Positions 42,001-43,638 of a DNA stretch of 43,638 nucleotides are shown piece by piece. Location of the stretch: positions 1 through 43,638 of the forward strand of contig CAYQZD010000017.1 of NCBI GenBank assembly GCA_964421875.1, read 5' to 3'. Origin of the DNA: CAYQZD01 sp964421875 (GTDB taxonomy: Bacteria > Electryoneota > Tariuqbacteria > Tariuqbacterales > Tariuqbacteraceae). Made by a program: the position numbers and the translations under genes. Position 1 is the stretch's first letter. Every line of letters starts with the position of its first letter. The notes beneath the pieces were generated by a model. That model did no database searches and was not told where the DNA came from. It saw only the letters and a list, made by a program, of their open reading frames with translations.

Positions 42001-43529
42001 ACTTCGACAAGGGGCTTTATTGCACCTCGACAGTATGTTCTCTGGAGGCCAGCGGCGATTATTGGTGTAAGATAGTGGATAACGCCACCATAGGGGCGGA
42101 ACTCAGCAGTTGCACAGGTTCTAAGATAACTTCCACCCTATTTTCCGCCAACGGCGACACCAATGTTTTGGGAGGAGGTATCTATATGAACAGCGCTTCT
42201 CCCTTGTTCCAAATATGCTACTTCGAAGAGAACAAGGGTCCGGCGGTGATTGCGACCAACGGGGCTTGCCCGGTTTTCGGCCTCAGTCAGGATGAAACCA
42301 AAGGTAACGAATTCGACGACAATGCCGCCAGTTCCAGCTACAATGAGAAGGCGATAGTGCGGGAATTCAATCGGGCTTATTCGGTGTTCGACGACGGCGC
42401 CAATAATTTCTACCTTGATGATTTGGATTATTATATCTACAACAGTTATGACTCATCGGGGCTTGAGCGCGCGGTAACGGAGAATTTCTGGGATGGTGAA
42501 GACCCTGAGGAGAATATCGATAAATTCTACCCGGATGAACTTGATGACTGGGATTTCACCGATTGGAGCGATACGCAATACAGTATAGGCGACGCTCCTG
42601 ACGGCGGCGGTGAAGGCGGTGAAAAAGGTAGTGGAAAAGGGGATGGTATTAAGGGTGGCGGCGATGGCGGCGGCGAGAATATTGAAAGTAATTCGTTATT
42701 AGCGGCAATAAGGCTTGAGAATGCAAGAAGATATAGTGAAGCGGCGGCAGCTTACCAGGCCTTTATCGATTCAACTAGTAGCATCCGGGAAAAACAGGTC
42801 GCAATGCGAAGACTTCTTGATGTCTCAGTTGCCGGCGGCTTGAACTTATCAAACTTATTAGCCTACTATCAGAACATAAAAATCAGCAGTAGAAATGTCC
42901 AAGTTACCCATGCGGCGGCAAATCTCAAATGCAAGTTATTTATGCTGCTTAGAAGGTATCCTGAAGCGATAGTGGAGTATGAAACTGTATTTTCCGGCAA
43001 TCCTTCGCTTGAGGATTCGGTTTTCGCACTGATAAACATCGGCGAAGCGTATATGCTGATGCAAGAACGAGGCAGCGCCAGCCGCACTGGTATAACACCG
43101 ACTTTACCTCAGCTTAGACCAAGGAGTTGGGCGGATTTCGAGGACAGGAAACAGGATTTGATGACCTTGCTAATTGCCAGAAGTCGAGGAATTTCCGGTG
43201 GCGGTAATGGAGACATTCTGGGTCTTCTTCCCCAAGTATTCGCATTACATCAGAATCACCCCAATCCCTTCAACCCGGTGACTCATATCAGATACGACCT
43301 GCCTGAACTTTCCCAGGTCAGGTTGGAGGTATTCAATATTTTAGGTCGGAAGGTCTGCACTTTGGTGAATGGTCTTGAATCCGCCGGATATAAGAACGCA
43401 GTCTGGAAGGGGGTGGATATGAACGGCCGAACTGTTTCGAGTGGAATCTACATTTACCGGCTGACCGCTGAAGGGCAGAGAACAGGAGAAAAGTTCGTAA
43501 AGAGCGGGAAGATGTTGCTGTTGCAGTAG
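39012..43529 (+). CDS. Large T9SS-secreted protein: hydrolase-like N-terminus, beta-helix, TPR, sorting domain
   Basis: 1505 aa. Signal peptide at residues 1-30 (FYAVLFILLFCFNTTFAA). Residues 35-700 resemble a TIM-barrel glycoside hydrolase in style (YDQLDSIGLNLIHSAIRYPG; DVILSWSVDEPREF, a likely acidic catalytic position; YLALAYGAKGIGYYIYWSEG), but no GH family is fixed. Residues 760-1190 are beta-helix repeats. A Gly-rich hinge (about 1196-1220: GGGEGGEKGSGKGDG) leads to TPR-like helices (1225-1400). The end is a T9SS sorting domain (HQNHPNPFNPVTHIRYDLPE ... SGIYIYRL). SD GGGAG precedes ATG 39012. Inferred: secreted polysaccharide-acting or carbohydrate-binding enzyme, related in layout to the protein at 3-2378. 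Confidence 0.88.
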   Translation: MKTSAYTKSLGRFYAVLFILLFCFNTTFAASWNQIAFPKFIWSDPTHFYREQGHYGVQYYEPKVEYYDQLDSIGLNLIHSAIRYPGAYHVLDDAYNRYDIPVILGISLIGQENMKALCYWADGIAYEKRTADWKYADFPLTGGVEETQRIEIDLDYAIRIQDESHPLVIRATPPASDEALFSGTFIEDFYSAGSDFVSKLIDSDYKSGSSTARKIYLWVQARFSGYYSDPDEAKLKIDIWQSAQGNPTNVTGFNYTYSYNYTNIDTGYGNPTQYHWLKLEEDTALRSGSPGGDLELDADNWLNLQFTICRADSDSSVMVYIDSIAVYDDRGMALAYNYWHNDFIPDSIETEINTALYNFYSIDGWNARDVILSWSVDEPREFTVPNTILVDKLINSYVGAGGRRLYTNRPWGHNEWDASWFRIQNQGLRNYGHILSDSMIEVSGDPEYFISQLYPYDSELTVAEALNAFIGYNDSTEIYPNYSYDSHGLMYAQYVYKQTGLKPIIQIQCQEDPYGNNLTHRNPNNRAEILVQGYLALAYGAKGIGYYIYWSEGDVYGIYEWDSNQLKWVPAKCGPNRDGDVKIDVITQLNREIDIIGPCLNHLEVSTISNKVRGGYFFGYQGSYFHPYDDMNYEKIVKVGADPATEIEVVEFDIIDGHSYVTPPGHYFMIVNRDVQNDVDVTIHTNQQAVVFNDNYFLEDMYTHEIYYDDPPGRDSLEVTLDGFDPLKAGHGRLFRLSHQLVYRGDIQLRGTLIVSDGRGLTIEPGTTISIYNDTTSTGDKSGGIILRDSSWIRIEGASGNPVVFQRGYHCIADEDTARDWVGIRFEGMAANPVNLDSSWIRYCNFDNVEVAVRIDSAKSGTALEMTGCHVTDCDTAVYCNNGALDIDGLAISDTMNCAIYAKYSDIDVNKLTVSKNTGVDTGYTIYLYATDMDMDSSQLNIDNSGIYTDGPEGNECSVNIVRSSFSGVDDHYGIRTLSGDLKLGGRYPGLAYTVKDFDKGLYCTSTVCSLEASGDYWCKIVDNATIGAELSSCTGSKITSTLFSANGDTNVLGGGIYMNSASPLFQICYFEENKGPAVIATNGACPVFGLSQDETKGNEFDDNAASSSYNEKAIVREFNRAYSVFDDGANNFYLDDLDYYIYNSYDSSGLERAVTENFWDGEDPEENIDKFYPDELDDWDFTDWSDTQYSIGDAPDGGGEGGEKGSGKGDGIKGGGDGGGENIESNSLLAAIRLENARRYSEAAAAYQAFIDSTSSIREKQVAMRRLLDVSVAGGLNLSNLLAYYQNIKISSRNVQVTHAAANLKCKLFMLLRRYPEAIVEYETVFSGNPSLEDSVFALINIGEAYMLMQERGSASRTGITPTLPQLRPRSWADFEDRKQDLMTLLIARSRGISGGGNGDILGLLPQVFALHQNHPNPFNPVTHIRYDLPELSQVRLEVFNILGRKVCTLVNGLESAGYKNAVWKGVDMNGRTVSSGIYIYRLTAEGQRTGEKFVKSGKMLLLQ

Positions 43530-43638
43530 CAACAACAGGAATAAGAAAATCAGAGGTTCAGTAGCTTGTTTCAGTGCATAATCTAATACCTTAATTCTGT
43601 GTTAAAACAAAATACCTGTTGAGTTTCTCCTGGTATCT

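Overview
The window is bacterial DNA in which two host secretome segments flank an integrated phage-like element of about 33 kb. The host genes at both edges (3-2378, 37251-38840, 39012-43529) end in type A type IX secretion (T9SS/Por) C-terminal sorting domains with a YPNPFN or HPNPFN motif. Two start with signal peptides, and all carry beta-helix, VCBS/FG-GAP or TPR-like repeats. This secretome style is typical of the FCB superphylum and allied candidate phyla (Cloacimonadota, Marinimicrobia, Latescibacterota, Zixibacteria and similar). The phylum cannot be fixed from this window.

Layout. (1) 3-2378: 3' part of a T9SS beta-helix protein. (2) 2380-3379: an intact IS1595-type insertion sequence with inverted repeats and a target duplication that contains the stop codon of gene 1; the gene's terminator now lies beyond the IS (3412-3438). 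(3) 3550-36861: prophage-like element. At the left are a minus-strand tyrosine integrase with a palindromic operator/promoter, a roughly 1.1 kb control region encoding a predicted minus-strand small RNA (5234-5353), a sigma-like factor and an excisionase-like HTH protein. Next is a long rightward DNA-metabolism module: SSB-like protein, SF2 helicase, HAD phosphatase, SMC/RecF-like ATPase, DNA methyltransferase, RuvC-like resolvase, M15 peptidase, RecD2-like helicase, GNAT protein, a giant AEP primase-SF2 helicase fusion, an iteron/AT-rich region resembling an origin, an Fe-S PD-(D/E)XK nuclease and a candidate small terminase. A 39-bp triple repeat follows, then a MerR-like regulator, a lysis-like cassette (membrane-anchored protein, holin-like protein, zinc ribbon protein), a minus-strand two-gene unit (RHH/Mrr_N-like protein plus XerC/D-like recombinase), and a packaging/head start: large terminase, portal, MuF/gp7-like minor head protein, and a 1182-aa protein with SAP-like motifs and a HipA/PI4K-like kinase core. 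(4) 36862-43529: host DNA again, with a promoter, a structured leader, a terminator and two T9SS-secreted proteins.

How it works together. The element appears to run its own initiation and recombination (primase-helicase, SSB, resolvase, nucleases) but encodes no recognisable DNA polymerase and no recognisable CI-type repressor. It packages with TerL, portal and MuF, but major capsid, protease and tail genes are missing: the phage genes stop two small ORFs after the kinase-like protein and host sequence resumes. It is therefore either a deleted prophage or a satellite-like element using another phage's structural proteins. Many genes overlap by 1-4 nt (ATGA/GTGA/TAGTG junctions), indicating tightly coupled operons.

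Limits: all assignments come from motifs read by eye. No database search or folding program was run, and no attL/attR pair was found.
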